This document shows, in pieces, positions 18,456-27,553 of a DNA stretch of 64,000 nt. Every line of letters begins with the position of its first letter. Position 1 is the stretch's first letter. The notes under the pieces were generated by a model that was not told the DNA's origin, made no database searches, and worked only from the letters and a program-made list of their open reading frames with translations. The translations under genes were made by a program, and so were the position numbers. The DNA lies in NCBI RefSeq assembly GCF_023703325.1, contig NZ_JAMQGM010000021.1, positions 62,001 through 126,000 of the forward strand. Direction: 5' to 3'. This DNA comes from Streptomyces meridianus (GTDB lineage: Bacteria > Actinomycetota > Actinomycetes > Streptomycetales > Streptomycetaceae).

Positions 18456-20636
18456 ATGACTGACAAGCGTCCCGGTGGCGGTCCCACGGCAACCCAGCAG
18501 GTCGCCAAGTTCGTCGGCGTCAGCGCTCTCGCCGGAGCCGTGCTGGCCGGGCTCGCACTCCCCGCGGCCGGGGCCCTGGGACTGGTGGCCAAGAACTCCG
18601 CCGAGGGGTTCGACGAGATACCGGCCGACCTCAAGCGTCCCCCACTGAGCCAGAAGACGACCATCCTGGACGCCGAGGGCGGGCAGATCGCCAGCGTCTA
18701 TTTCCGCGACCGGACCGTGATCCCGCTGCGGGACATGTCGCCGTACATCAAGAAGGCGATCGTCGCCATCGAGGACGCGCGCTTCTACCGGCACGGGGCG
18801 GTCGACCTCAAGGGCATCCTGCGGGCGGCCAACCGCAACGCTCAGGAGGGCGGCGTCCAACAGGGCGCGTCGACGCTCACCCAGCAGTACGTGAAGAACG
18901 TGTTCGTCGAGGACGCCGGCACCGACGAGAACAAGGTGGCCGAGGCGACCCAGCAGACTGTCGGCCGCAAGATCAAAGAGCTGAAGTACGCGATCCAGGT
19001 CGAGAAGGAGCTCGGCAAGAAGCAGATCCTGGAGAACTACCTCAACATCACGTTCTTCGGTCAGCAGGCCTACGGCGTGGAGGCCGCGGCCAAGCGCTAC
19101 TTCAGCAAGCCGGCGAAGGAACTGAAGCTGGAGGAGGCCGCGCTGCTGGCCGGCCTGGTCCAGTCGCCGAGCCGGTTCGACCCGCTCAGCAATGAGACCG
19201 AGGCAACCAAGCGCCGCAACGTCGTCCTGCAGCGCATGGCCGACACCGGTGCCGTCACGCAGGAGCGGGCCGACCGCGCGAAGCGCCGGCCGCTCGGGCT
19301 CAGCATCAGCAAGCCCCGCAACGGCTGCATCACGGCGGTCAACGGCGCCGGGTTCTTCTGCGACTACGTGCGTGAGGCCTTCCTCCGGAGCCCCGAGTTC
19401 GGCAAGTCCCGGGAGGCGCGTGTCAAGCGGTGGACGCGCGGCGGAATGACGATCCGTACGACGCTCGACCCGCAGGCCCAGGAGTCCGTGCAGCGGGCGA
19501 TCCGCCGGCACGTCTACCAGTCCGACCCGGTGGCGACAGCTGTGAGCCTGGTGGAACCGGGGACGGGCAAGATCCTCGGCATGGGCCAGTCCCGCCCCTA
19601 CGGGTTCAAGGGGAACCAGACCACGCTCAACCTGTCGGTCGACAACGCCATGGGCGGCGGAGTCGGCTACCAGCCGGGCTCGACCATCAAGGCGTTCACG
19701 GCGGCGGCCGCGCTGGAGAAGGGGATGTCGCCGGGCCAGTCGTACGCCTCGCCCTACCGCATGCCCTATCCGTCGGCGACCGACTGTGACGGCAACCGCT
19801 ACCCCGGCACGGGCTCGGTGCCCAACGAGAACAAGTCGGAGGTCGGGCCGTACCGGATGCCCGAGGCCCTGCAGAAGTCCATCAACACCTACTTCGTCTC
19901 GCTGCAGGAAGACGCCGGGCTGTGCGAGGTCACGAAGCTGATGAGCAAGCTGGGGATGGACAAGCGGGCCGGAGGCACGGACTGGGGCCTGGGGCCGTCG
20001 TTCACTCTCGGCGTCAACGAGGCGTCACCGCTGAGCATGGCCGCCGCCTACGCGGCGTTCGCCAACCGCGGTGTGTACTGCGCACCGAACGCCATCACCG
20101 CGGTCACCGACGCCGGGGGCAAGGAGCTGCGGGTCCCCGAGGGCAAGTGCACCGAGGCCATGTCAAAGAAGACCGCGGACACCATCAACACCATGCTCAA
20201 GGGCGTGGTGGACGACGGCACCGGCCGGCAGGCCGGCCTGCCGAACCGGGAGACCGCCGGCAAGACCGGAACCACCGACAGCCGGTTCGCCGCCTGGTAC
20301 GTCGGCTACACCCCGAACATGGCGGGCGCGGTCTGGATGGGCGACCCGAAACGGGAGCGCCAGATGCGCAACATCACCATCGGCGGCCGCTACCAGAAGA
20401 AGGTGTACGGCGCCTCCGGTCCGGCTCCGATCTGGAAGGACGCCGTCTCCGGCGCCCTGGAGGGCCACCCCTCCGAGCGTTTCCACACGGTCCCGCTGCC
20501 GAAGGACAAGGCCGGCAAGCGCGGCGGCGACCGCAAGGACAAGCCGGGGCGATCGCGGCTGCCGAAGCCCGACTTCACGCTGCCGTCGGACGTGCTCGGT
20601 GGTGGCTGGGGCAACGGCAAGCCGCGGAAGCGCTGA
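18456..20636 (+). CDS. Class A penicillin-binding protein (bifunctional transglycosylase/transpeptidase)
   Basis: 726 aa. A short cytoplasmic start, one membrane helix (about 20-45), a family-51 glycosyltransferase domain (EDARFYRHGAVD near 108, QGASTLTQQYVKN near 135, RKIKELKYA) and a transpeptidase domain. The active-site motifs are PGSTIK (SxxK, about 407), a SIN triad in KSINTYFVS and AGKTGTT near 601. The C-terminus is a basic Gly/Lys/Pro tail without a PASTA domain, unlike some actinobacterial PonA2 homologues. It polymerises and crosslinks peptidoglycan on the outer face of the membrane. Probably leaderless: no ribosome site, TAGGCT 6 nt before ATG. The neighbourhood (WhiB on one side, phosphoesterase beyond) matches mycobacterial ponA2. 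Confidence 0.94.
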   Translation: MTDKRPGGGPTATQQVAKFVGVSALAGAVLAGLALPAAGALGLVAKNSAEGFDEIPADLKRPPLSQKTTILDAEGGQIASVYFRDRTVIPLRDMSPYIKKAIVAIEDARFYRHGAVDLKGILRAANRNAQEGGVQQGASTLTQQYVKNVFVEDAGTDENKVAEATQQTVGRKIKELKYAIQVEKELGKKQILENYLNITFFGQQAYGVEAAAKRYFSKPAKELKLEEAALLAGLVQSPSRFDPLSNETEATKRRNVVLQRMADTGAVTQERADRAKRRPLGLSISKPRNGCITAVNGAGFFCDYVREAFLRSPEFGKSREARVKRWTRGGMTIRTTLDPQAQESVQRAIRRHVYQSDPVATAVSLVEPGTGKILGMGQSRPYGFKGNQTTLNLSVDNAMGGGVGYQPGSTIKAFTAAAALEKGMSPGQSYASPYRMPYPSATDCDGNRYPGTGSVPNENKSEVGPYRMPEALQKSINTYFVSLQEDAGLCEVTKLMSKLGMDKRAGGTDWGLGPSFTLGVNEASPLSMAAAYAAFANRGVYCAPNAITAVTDAGGKELRVPEGKCTEAMSKKTADTINTMLKGVVDDGTGRQAGLPNRETAGKTGTTDSRFAAWYVGYTPNMAGAVWMGDPKRERQMRNITIGGRYQKKVYGASGPAPIWKDAVSGALEGHPSERFHTVPLPKDKAGKRGGDRKDKPGRSRLPKPDFTLPSDVLGGGWGNGKPRKR

Positions 20637-20724
20637 CGCCGCAGGGCCCGCCGATCCGCCGAGGCCCGGGTCCGGGCCCGTGCGGGGAGGCACGGCGGAC
20701 CGTACGAGCCGGACAGACAAGGGA

Positions 20725-20756
20725 AAGGGGCGGCCGGATCACTCCGGCCGCCCCTT
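20725..20756. terminator. Bidirectional terminator between PBP and yqeY
   Basis: Perfect 13-bp stem, AAGGGGCGGCCGG and CCGGCCGCCCCTT (20725-20737 / 20744-20756), 6-nt loop, between two convergent genes. Confidence 0.85.
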
Positions 20757-20788
20757 CGCCGTGCGGTGCGTACGGTCGGCCCGCCGGT

Positions 20789-21253
20789 TCAGCCGGCCAG
20801 AGCCCGCTTGACCTCGGCGGCCACCCGGCCGCCTTCGGCGCGTCCCGCCACCTTGGGGTTCACGATCTTCATGACCGCACCCATCGCCCGGGGCCCCTCG
20901 GCGCCTCCCGCCGCGGCCTCCTTCACGGACTCGGCCACGACGGCGTGCAGTTCCTCGTCCGTGAGCTGCTTCGGCAGGTAGCCGGCGAGTACGTCGCCCT
21001 CGGCGCGCTCGCGCTCGGCGGAGTCGGTCCGGCCGCCCTGCGCGAAGGCTTCGGCGGCCTCGCGGCGCTTCTTCGCCTCGCGGGCGATCACCTTCTGCAC
21101 CTCGTCGTCGGACAGCTCTCGCGCCGTCTTCCCCGCGACCTCCTCGCTGGTGATCGCGGAGAGCGTCAGCCGGAGGGTGGAGGAGCGGAGTTCGTCACGG
21201 GCCTTGATCGCCGCAGTGAGGTCCTCCTGCAGCCGGTTCTTGAGCGTAGTCAT
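20789..21253 (-). CDS. yqeY: GatB/YqeY-domain protein
   Basis: 154 aa, the usual length for stand-alone YqeY proteins, which share the C-terminal tRNA-interacting domain of the GatB amidotransferase subunit. Conserved landmarks are KARDELRSSTLRLTLSAI near the N-terminus, YLPKQLTDEEL near 95 and a MGAVMKIVNPKVAGRAEGGRV end that resembles the GatB tail helix, in two parts. The biological role is unknown. A CAGACT hexamer ends 7 nt before the ATG with no ribosome site, so a leaderless start is likely. Confidence 0.9.
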   Translation of the reverse strand: MTTLKNRLQEDLTAAIKARDELRSSTLRLTLSAITSEEVAGKTARELSDDEVQKVIAREAKKRREAAEAFAQGGRTDSAERERAEGDVLAGYLPKQLTDEELHAVVAESVKEAAAGGAEGPRAMGAVMKIVNPKVAGRAEGGRVAAEVKRALAG

Positions 21254-21974
21254 GACCGTGAGTCTGCCAGGCCGTCCCGGTGGCAGCCCACTGCATAACC
21301 CCAGGGGCCCTTTCCCGGGGGACGGTTGGGGGCGGCGGCCCCGTTCCCGGCGGTGGGAAGCAGGCCGGAGCGGCTTGCGTCCGGCCCGGGCGGATCCGGA
21401 TCCCCCGTCGTCGACGCTCGCGGCTCGGGTCGTCCGGACCGCGCCGAGCCCGGTCGACGGCGCACGTCCGGGAGGAGCCGGTGATTCCGGTCGACGCCGT
21501 TCACGGTATCGGCAGCCCGGCCGGGACGGCGGGAGGCGCCCCCCGATTCTCTGTCCTCCGTGGGGCCCACGGAAGGGTCACGCTCCGGGCCGCCCCGGGG
21601 ACCCGTACCCTCGGCCGGTGGCCGTCCTCGGGATCGCGCCGGAGTGACGGCGATCACCCCGATGGCGGCGGAGACCGGGATGAGGCGAGGCCGGGATCGT
21701 GGGCCGCGGGGCGTTCCTCTCCGCGGCCGCTTGCCGGAGCGGATCCGCCCCCAAGGCCCGGCCCCGTCCCGGGACGGGCCGGGCCACGGTGCGGCGCCCG
21801 TCATGGCCGGTGCCGGACGGCTCCGGCGGCGGAGACCCATCGGGCAGGGCTGCCCCTCCCACCCGGGACGGACGGGGCGTCCGTCCTCCCGGCAGCCGCG
21901 GGGCCCGCAGGTGCGGGCGTCTTTCGGATCCGCTGGGGCGACCGGCACCCCGGCGCGTCTGCCACGATGGACTC
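21254..21974. other. Gene-free 721-bp GC-rich gap carrying several hairpins
   Basis: All frames here give Arg/Pro/Gly-rich translations with no motif, so I see no gene. At least four strong dyads are present: 21702-21732 (GCCGCGG...CCGCGGC), 21755-21785 (15-bp stem with one bulge around CCCGGG), 21866-21886 (GGACGGACG / CGTCCGTCC, loop GGG) and 21903-21918 (GCCCGCA / TGCGGGC). The first two could end a transcript; the last lies about 55 nt before the phosphoesterase start. Confidence 0.5.
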
Positions 21975-22904
21975 ATGCGCGCGCTACACGCAGTACCCCT
22001 GGGAATCACGGCAGTCGGCGCAGCCGGCCTCGCCTATGCCGCGGGCTTCGAGGCCCGCTCCTTCCGCCTGCGGCGGGTCACCGTGCCCGTGCTGCCCCGT
22101 GGGATGCGGCAACTGCGGGTGCTGCATCTCTCGGACATCCACATGGTCTCCGGACAGCGCAAGAAGCAGCGGTGGCTGCGGTCGCTCGCGGGGCTGCGAC
22201 CGGACTTCGTGGTCAACACGGGCGACAACCTCTCGGACCCGAAGGCCGTGCCGGAGGTGCTGGACGCCCTGGGGCCGCTCATGGAGTTCCCGGGCACCTA
22301 CGTCTTCGGATCCAACGACTACTACGCACCACGGTTGCGCAACCCTGCCCGTTACCTCCTGGAGCGGATGAGCGGGGAGCACGGCCTGAACGGCAGGAAC
22401 GACCCGGCGGTCGGCGTGCTCCGCAACCCGTGGGAGGGCATGCGGGACGGCTTCGACGCAGCCGGCTGGGTGGGCCTGTCGAACACCCGGGGCCGGCTGA
22501 AGCTGGAGGATCTCGAGATCGCCCTGACCGGCCTCGACGACCCGCACATCAAGCGGGACCGCTACGCGGAGGTCTCGGGCGGGCCGGAAGCCGACGCCGA
22601 CTTGTCCCTGGCCGTGGTCCACGCGCCGTACCTGCGGGTGCTCGACGCCTTCACCGCGGACGGGTACCCGTTGATCCTGGCCGGGCACACCCACGGCGGC
22701 CAGTTGTGCATCCCCTTCTACGGTGCCCTGGTGACCAACTGCGACCTGGACACGAACCGGGTCAAGGGGCTGTCCTCCCACCAGGTCGGCGACCGTCGTT
22801 CCCACATGCACGTTTCGGCAGGTTGTGGGGCCAATCGGTACACTCCGGTCCGCTTCGCCTGCCCGCCCGAGGCGACGCTGCTGACCCTCACCGCGCGGGA
22901 CTGA
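21975..22904 (+). CDS. Membrane-anchored metallophosphoesterase (YkuE/calcineurin-like)
   Basis: 309 aa. An N-terminal hydrophobic helix is followed by the calcineurin-like fold. The metal-site motifs are LSDIHMV near residue 54, NTGDNLS near 79, [10 protein letters not shown] near 115 and VVHAPYL...AGHTHGG near 240. The family hydrolyses phosphodiesters or phosphomonoesters, including lipid headgroups; the substrate here is unknown. The mycobacterial equivalent is Rv3683, next to ponA2. The start lacks a ribosome site; CACGAT ends 6 nt before the ATG. Confidence 0.9.
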   Translation: MRALHAVPLGITAVGAAGLAYAAGFEARSFRLRRVTVPVLPRGMRQLRVLHLSDIHMVSGQRKKQRWLRSLAGLRPDFVVNTGDNLSDPKAVPEVLDALGPLMEFPGTYVFGSNDYYAPRLRNPARYLLERMSGEHGLNGRNDPAVGVLRNPWEGMRDGFDAAGWVGLSNTRGRLKLEDLEIALTGLDDPHIKRDRYAEVSGGPEADADLSLAVVHAPYLRVLDAFTADGYPLILAGHTHGGQLCIPFYGALVTNCDLDTNRVKGLSSHQVGDRRSHMHVSAGCGANRYTPVRFACPPEATLLTLTARD

Positions 22905-23011
22905 CCCCGCGGCCGCCGGGCCGGCGGGACGCCGCTTCCGACCTGCACGAGCTGCTCATCAACCGGATTTCGCCTGGGGCGACACGTCCGCTAAAGTAGA
23001 GCTCGTTGCTT

Positions 23012-23085
23012 CGGGGTGTAGCGCAGCTTGGCAGCGCGCTTCGTTCGGGACGAAGAGGTCGTGGGTTCAAATCCCGCCACCCCGA
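23012..23085 (+). tRNA. tRNA-Pro (anticodon CGG)
   Basis: Cloverleaf of 74 nt: acceptor arms CGGGGTG / CACCCCG with discriminator A, D-arm GCGC...GCGC, anticodon stem CTTCG / CGAAG around loop TTCGGGA (anticodon CGG, codon CCG), T-arm GTGGG TTCAAAT CCCGC. CCA is not encoded. No integrase gene or repeated 3' end is found nearby. Confidence 0.97.
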
Positions 23086-23098
23086 CTGAAGAAACACA

Positions 23099-23138
23099 GA
23101 TCAGGGCCGGTCTCCCTCAGGGGAGCACGGCCCTGATC
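23099..23138 (+). terminator. Terminator after tRNA-Pro
   Basis: Perfect arms GATCAGGGCCG (23099-23109) and CGGCCCTGATC (23128-23138), with an inner CTCCC/GGGAG pairing, 13 nt after the tRNA. Confidence 0.8.
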
Positions 23139-23219
23139 CGTGCGGGGTCCAGCAGCGCGTCGACCGCGTCGACTTGGCCATCGCACCCGTCGGCGCCGCG
23201 GGCAATGCCCGGTTCAGAG

Positions 23220-23624
23220 CTACTGGTCGCTGATGTTGACCAGCCACGTGATGCCGAAGCGGTCGGTGCACATGCCGAATACGTCGCCCCACATCTGCCG
23301 CTCCAACGGGACCGAGACCGTGCCGTCGGCGGCGAGCTTGTCCCAGTAGCCGCGCAGTTCGGCGGCGTCCTGCCCGCTCACGCTCACGGAGATGTTGTTG
23401 CCCGGCTTGTACTCCATGCCGGGCGGAGTGTCGGAGCACATCAGCGTGAAGCCGCCGGCGGTCTCGAGCATGCTGTGCATGATCTTGTCCGCGATGTCGC
23501 CCTTCTCGCCGAACTCACCGAAGGTGTTCATCGTCAGAGTCCCGCCGAAGACGCTCCGGTAGAACTCCATGGCCTGCCGGGCGTCGCCGTTGAAGCTGAT
23601 GTAAGGATTGAGTCGAGACGGCAT
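23220..23624 (-). CDS. VOC-superfamily (PhnB/glyoxalase-like) protein
   Basis: 134 aa single-domain vicinal-oxygen-chelate protein of the PhnB/'3-demethylubiquinone methyltransferase-like' group: MPSRLNPYISFNGDARQAME at the start, then a second beta-alpha-beta-beta-beta unit ending MCTDRFGITWLVNI. Members bind small ligands or metals; most have no known reaction. I place the start at the ATG at 23624 because GAAAGG lies 8-9 nt upstream; a GTG 9 nt earlier would sit inside the ribosome site. It is followed by the tRNA terminator region. Confidence 0.85.
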   Translation of the reverse strand: MPSRLNPYISFNGDARQAMEFYRSVFGGTLTMNTFGEFGEKGDIADKIMHSMLETAGGFTLMCSDTPPGMEYKPGNNISVSVSGQDAAELRGYWDKLAADGTVSVPLERQMWGDVFGMCTDRFGITWLVNISDQ

Positions 23625-23833
23625 GAAATTCACCTTTCGTAGCGATATGCCGGTCCCGGCAGGTTAGGTGACGCAACATCGGCGGACGGAGCGACTCCCC
23701 GGCCGACAAGCGTCGAACGGGCCCGGCCCGTCGGTTTGCGGCGGGAGGGCGGCTCCCGTTCACCGGAGCCTCGCCCGCCGTCCGTCCCGCGGCTCCCGCG
23801 CGGATCAGGTACGTGTGGCGCGCAGGGAGTACA

Positions 23834-24592
23834 TCAGGGGACCGCCGGGCGGTCCGGGGGGAGACGGAACAAGCCGTCCTCGTCGTGCCGCAGGCATTCG
23901 AGGATCCGGTATGGGCCGGCGTCGTGCTCGTGCAGGAAGTCGATGCGCAGCCCGGCGGCCGCCACCGCGGAGACGACCTCCGCGACGGAGTGCTGCCGAC
24001 GGAGTCCGGGGCCGCCGTCTCGCGGCCCGTCGTCGAAGTCCGTTGTGGCGCCGAGAACTTCGGCGCCGTGGGTTTCGGCGGTCCACTGTGCGCCATCGGC
24101 AAGATCCTCCGGCGGAGGGGCTCCGGGCGGGCTCACCGGTTCGTCCAACACCGCTGTGAGCGGGTGGACTTCGGCGAGGTGGAGGAACCCGCCGGGCGCC
24201 ACGAGCGCGGCGGCCGTCTCGGCCCAGCGTTCGACGTCGGGCAGCCCGCTCAGGGACCCGGGGGCGCTGAGGACCACGTCGTAGGAAAGGTCGGGGACGG
24301 CCACCGCAGCGTCGTACACGTCCGCGACGACGAACGCGGCCCGCTCCGGCGGCATGCCGAGGTCCGCCGCCAGGTCGCGGGCCAGGTCGACGGCGCTTTC
24401 GGAGGCGTCGACCCCCACGACCTGCGCCGCTCCGCGGCGGGCCCAGGCGAGGGCCTCATGCCCGGTGCCGCACGTGAGGTGGAGCAGGGACCGGCCGGTG
24501 ACGTCGCCCACCTCCCCGGCGACGAATCCCGGGATCGAGTCCCCGTCCTCGCCGAGGGAGCCGGAGCCGTCGGGGCCGGTGGGTCTGCGCAT
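23834..24592 (-). CDS. Class I SAM-dependent methyltransferase
   Basis: 252 aa. SAM-binding motif I is LLHLTCGTGHEALAWARRG near residue 42, followed by VVGVDASESAVDLAR (motif II acidic residue) and a YDVVLSAPGSL segment. The substrate domain is unremarkable, and the target is unknown. I start it at the ATG at 24592, since a TAACGT hexamer ends 7 nt upstream with no ribosome site and the longer frame overlaps the divergent peptidase gene. It is divergent from the S9 peptidase across 70 bp. Confidence 0.8.
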   Translation of the reverse strand: MRRPTGPDGSGSLGEDGDSIPGFVAGEVGDVTGRSLLHLTCGTGHEALAWARRGAAQVVGVDASESAVDLARDLAADLGMPPERAAFVVADVYDAAVAVPDLSYDVVLSAPGSLSGLPDVERWAETAAALVAPGGFLHLAEVHPLTAVLDEPVSPPGAPPPEDLADGAQWTAETHGAEVLGATTDFDDGPRDGGPGLRRQHSVAEVVSAVAAAGLRIDFLHEHDAGPYRILECLRHDEDGLFRLPPDRPAVP

Positions 24593-24662
24593 GGAGCGGA
24601 CGTTATCCACAGGCTGGGGCCCTCGCCAGCGGAATGTCGCCGCTTCCGCGCAGAATGGGGCC

Positions 24663-26564
24663 ATGACTGACGAGATCACCGGGACCACCTCGCCCGAGCC
24701 CGCCTGGGAGAAGCGCTTCCGGGCGCCACGGATCGGCCTGCCGGAGTGGGCCGAGGATGCACCCGACCGCTCGCTGTTCGTGTCCAACGTCACCGGGACC
24801 TTCGAGCTCTACACCTGGGACCGGGCCACCGGCGCGCAGCGTCGCGCCACGGACCGGCCGAACGGCACCACCGACGGCGTGCTGTCCCCGGACGGCGCGT
24901 GGCTGTGGTGGTTCGCGGACACCGACGGCGACGAGTTCGGCGTCTGGATGCGCCAGCCGTTCTCCGGGGGCGAGGACGTCCCGGCGGTGCCCGGGCTGGC
25001 GGCCTCGTACCCGGCCGGCCTGGCTCTGGGCCGCGACGGGACGGTGGTGGTCGGGCGTTCCACCGACGAAACCGGATCGACGATCCACGTCGTCCGGCCG
25101 GGCGAGGAGCCGGTCGAGATCTACCGGAACCGCGAGTCCGCCGCGGTGGGGGACCTGTCGCAGGACAGCACGCTGATCGCCCTCGAGCACACCGAGCACG
25201 GTGACGCCATGCACGCGGCGCTGCGGGTGGTGCGGCCCGACGGTTCGACGGTCGCCGAACTCGACGACACCAAGGGCGGCAGTGAGGAACTGGGCCTGTC
25301 CGTGCTGGGGTTCTCCCCGGCCCCGGGGGACTCCCGGCTGCTGGTCGGCCACCAGCGCGACGGCCGGTGGCTGCCCATGCTGTGGGATCCGGTCACCGAG
25401 GAGGAGACGGCGCTCCCCATCGACCTGCCGGGCGACATCAGTGCCGAGTGGTTCCCGGCACCGCGCAGCGGGTCCGCCGCGGGAGCGAGTTCTCCGGCAC
25501 CGGCCGGGCCGGAGACGGAGGCGAGGCCTCCCGAGGCGACCGCCCTGCTGGTCGTCCACAGCCACGAGGCCCGCAGCGACCTCTGGCGGTACGACCTGCG
25601 CTCGGGAGAGCTGATCCGGCTGGAGACCCCGCCGGGCACGGTGTCCGGCGCGACCGCGCGGCCGGACGGATCGGTGGAGTACCTCTGGTCGTCGGCGGCG
25701 GTGCCACCCGAGGTCCGTTCCACGACCGGCCGGGTGGTCCTCGATCCTCCGGGTTTCCGTGCGCCGGCGTCGGTGCCCGTGACGGACGCGTGGGTCGAAG
25801 GCCCGGGCGGGCGTGTGCACACCCTGGTGCAGAAGCCCGAGGGGGCCGGTCCGTTCCCGACGGTCTTCGAGATCCACGGCGGCCCGACCTGGCACGACAG
25901 CGACGCGTTCGCGGCGGGTCCGGCGGCCTGGGTCGACCACGGCTTCGCGGTGGTCCGGGTCAACTACCGCGGCTCGACGGGCTACGGGCGCGAGTGGACC
26001 GACGCTCTCAAGCACCGGGTGGGCCTCATCGAACTCGAGGACATCGCGGCGGTGCGCGAGTGGGCCGTCGATTCGGGCATCGCCGACCCCGACCGGCTGG
26101 TGCTGGCGGGCGGCTCGTGGGGCGGCTATCTGACGCTGCTGGGCCTCGGTACACAGCCGGACGCCTGGGCGCTGGGGCTGGCGGCCGTGCCGGTCGCGGA
26201 CTACGTCACCGCCTATCACGACGAGATGGAGGCGCTGAAGGCCATGGACCGGACGTTGCTCGGCGGCACCCCGGAGGAGGTGCCGGAGCGGTTCGCGGCC
26301 TCCTCACCGCTGACGTACGTGGACCGGGTCCGGGCCCCCGTCTACATCTCGGCCGGGGTGAACGACCCGCGCTGTCCGATCCGCCAGATCGAGAACTACG
26401 TGCGGCGGCTGGAGGAGCGCGGTGCCCCGCACGAGGTTTACCGATACGACGCGGGGCACGGTTCGCTGGTGGTGGAGGAGCGGATCAAGCAGGTGCGGCT
26501 GGAGATCGGGTTCGCGCAGCGCCACCTCGGGACGGCAGCACCGCAGGCGGCGCCCGCCGGATGA
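24663..26564 (+). CDS. S9-family serine peptidase (acylaminoacyl/prolyl oligopeptidase type)
   Basis: 633 aa. The first ~370 residues are repeats of a beta-propeller (segments such as LFVSNVTGTFELYTWD and DGVLSPDGAWLWWFADTDGD). The C-terminal ~250 residues are an alpha/beta-hydrolase with nucleophile GGSWGGY near 482, acid AGVNDPRCP near 565 and His in AGHGSLV near 600. This is the S9C layout; such cytoplasmic enzymes cleave short peptides entering through the propeller pore. No signal peptide. CAGAAT ends 6 nt before the ATG and no ribosome site is visible, suggesting a leaderless start. Confidence 0.93.
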   Translation: MTDEITGTTSPEPAWEKRFRAPRIGLPEWAEDAPDRSLFVSNVTGTFELYTWDRATGAQRRATDRPNGTTDGVLSPDGAWLWWFADTDGDEFGVWMRQPFSGGEDVPAVPGLAASYPAGLALGRDGTVVVGRSTDETGSTIHVVRPGEEPVEIYRNRESAAVGDLSQDSTLIALEHTEHGDAMHAALRVVRPDGSTVAELDDTKGGSEELGLSVLGFSPAPGDSRLLVGHQRDGRWLPMLWDPVTEEETALPIDLPGDISAEWFPAPRSGSAAGASSPAPAGPETEARPPEATALLVVHSHEARSDLWRYDLRSGELIRLETPPGTVSGATARPDGSVEYLWSSAAVPPEVRSTTGRVVLDPPGFRAPASVPVTDAWVEGPGGRVHTLVQKPEGAGPFPTVFEIHGGPTWHDSDAFAAGPAAWVDHGFAVVRVNYRGSTGYGREWTDALKHRVGLIELEDIAAVREWAVDSGIADPDRLVLAGGSWGGYLTLLGLGTQPDAWALGLAAVPVADYVTAYHDEMEALKAMDRTLLGGTPEEVPERFAASSPLTYVDRVRAPVYISAGVNDPRCPIRQIENYVRRLEERGAPHEVYRYDAGHGSLVVEERIKQVRLEIGFAQRHLGTAAPQAAPAG

Positions 26565-26571
26565 GGCGGGC
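26552..26571. terminator. Hairpin across the S9 peptidase stop codon
   Basis: GCCCGCC (26552-26558) and GGCGGGC (26565-26571) with loop GGATGA; it overlaps the peptidase stop and lies just beyond the convergent SURF1 stop, so it could serve both genes. Confidence 0.5.
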
Positions 26572-26578
26572 GGCTGAC

Positions 26579-27460
26579 TCAGTCCCCGGGGGCCGTCCGC
26601 ACGGCGGTGTCGTCGGCGGCGGTCGCCCCGGGGGCCGTCTCCGGGTCGGCGGCCTCCGTGACGGCCTTCGGGGCCGGGGGCCCGCTGACGGTGACGTGAC
26701 CGGGTTCCTGCGCCGGAAGGCCCAGGGCGAGGTCCCGCTGGGCCTCGGCCTCACGCCGGAAGAGGCGGAACCACATGAAGACGACGAAACCCGCGAAGAC
26801 GAACCACTCGCCGGTGTAGCCGAGGTTCTGGAACGCCTTGAGGTCCAGTCCGGTGCCGTTCGGCGCCCTCGGCGGCACCGCACGGAGATCCCCGGAGGTG
26901 CGGATCTGGGTGATCCAGGCGTCGTGCACCGGGTAGGGCACGAGGTTGACGAGGGAGGCAGCGCTGATCATGCCGAGCTGCCCGCGCGGCAGCCCCCCGC
27001 CCGACCGGACGCCGTCGGCGCCCTGGCTCTCCGATGCCTGCACTGCTCCGGTCACGGTGACCTTCCCGGACGGGGGGGGCGGTGCGGCATCACTGCGGGC
27101 ATCGCCGGGCAGCCACCCGCGGACCACGGGCAGCGCCTTGCCGCCCTCGGTGCGCAGCAGGGTCAGGACGTAGAAGCCCCGCCGGTCGTCGAGCCGGCGG
27201 TCGGGCACGAGGAACTGGTCCTCGTAGCGCCCCGTGGCGGTCGCGAGCCGTCCCGAGGTCTTCCGGTCGACGGGCAACAACTCGTCGAGCGGCACGGCAC
27301 TCCGGTCGCGGTCGGTCCGGTTCCCCTCGGCACGGTGGGAATCCATCCGTGCCTCGAAACGGCTGAGCTGCCAGCTGCCCATGAAGAAGCACAACGGGAC
27401 GGCGAGCACGGCGAAGACGTTGATCCCCCACCATCGGGGAGTCAGCAGGAACCGGTACAC
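26579..27460 (-). CDS. SURF1-family cytochrome oxidase assembly protein
   Basis: 293 aa. A first membrane helix (about 10-30: WWGINVFAVLAVPLCFFMGSW) is followed by the invariant SURF1 start WQLSRFEAR, an external domain (LPVVRGWLPG near 130) and a second helix with a WFVFAGFVVFMWFRLFRR end. SURF1 inserts haem a during assembly of aa3 oxidase. A C-terminal Pro/Ala-rich cytoplasmic tail of about 60 residues is extra. I start at the GTG at 27460 (VYRFLLTPRWW), the family N-terminus; the longer frame runs into a repeat element and is not coding. Confidence 0.88.
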   Translation of the reverse strand: MYRFLLTPRWWGINVFAVLAVPLCFFMGSWQLSRFEARMDSHRAEGNRTDRDRSAVPLDELLPVDRKTSGRLATATGRYEDQFLVPDRRLDDRRGFYVLTLLRTEGGKALPVVRGWLPGDARSDAAPPPPSGKVTVTGAVQASESQGADGVRSGGGLPRGQLGMISAASLVNLVPYPVHDAWITQIRTSGDLRAVPPRAPNGTGLDLKAFQNLGYTGEWFVFAGFVVFMWFRLFRREAEAQRDLALGLPAQEPGHVTVSGPPAPKAVTEAADPETAPGATAADDTAVRTAPGD

Positions 27461-27553
27461 ACCCCCACGGTACGGGCCGCCGGCGCGACTCCCTCTGCTG
27501 GGGTCCCCGCCCGGCAACCCGATGCACGCCCTGCGGTCCGGCCGGCTGCCCCA

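Noticed and set aside
21250..21948. Possible 232-aa minus-strand protein in the 21.3-22.0 kb gap
   Set aside because: Almost only Arg, Pro, Gly, Ser; no ribosome site, no motif, and it overlaps several strong hairpins.
23012..23085. tRNA-Pro as an integration site for a mobile element
   Set aside because: No integrase, excisionase or repeated tRNA 3' end is found on either side; neighbouring genes look chromosomal.
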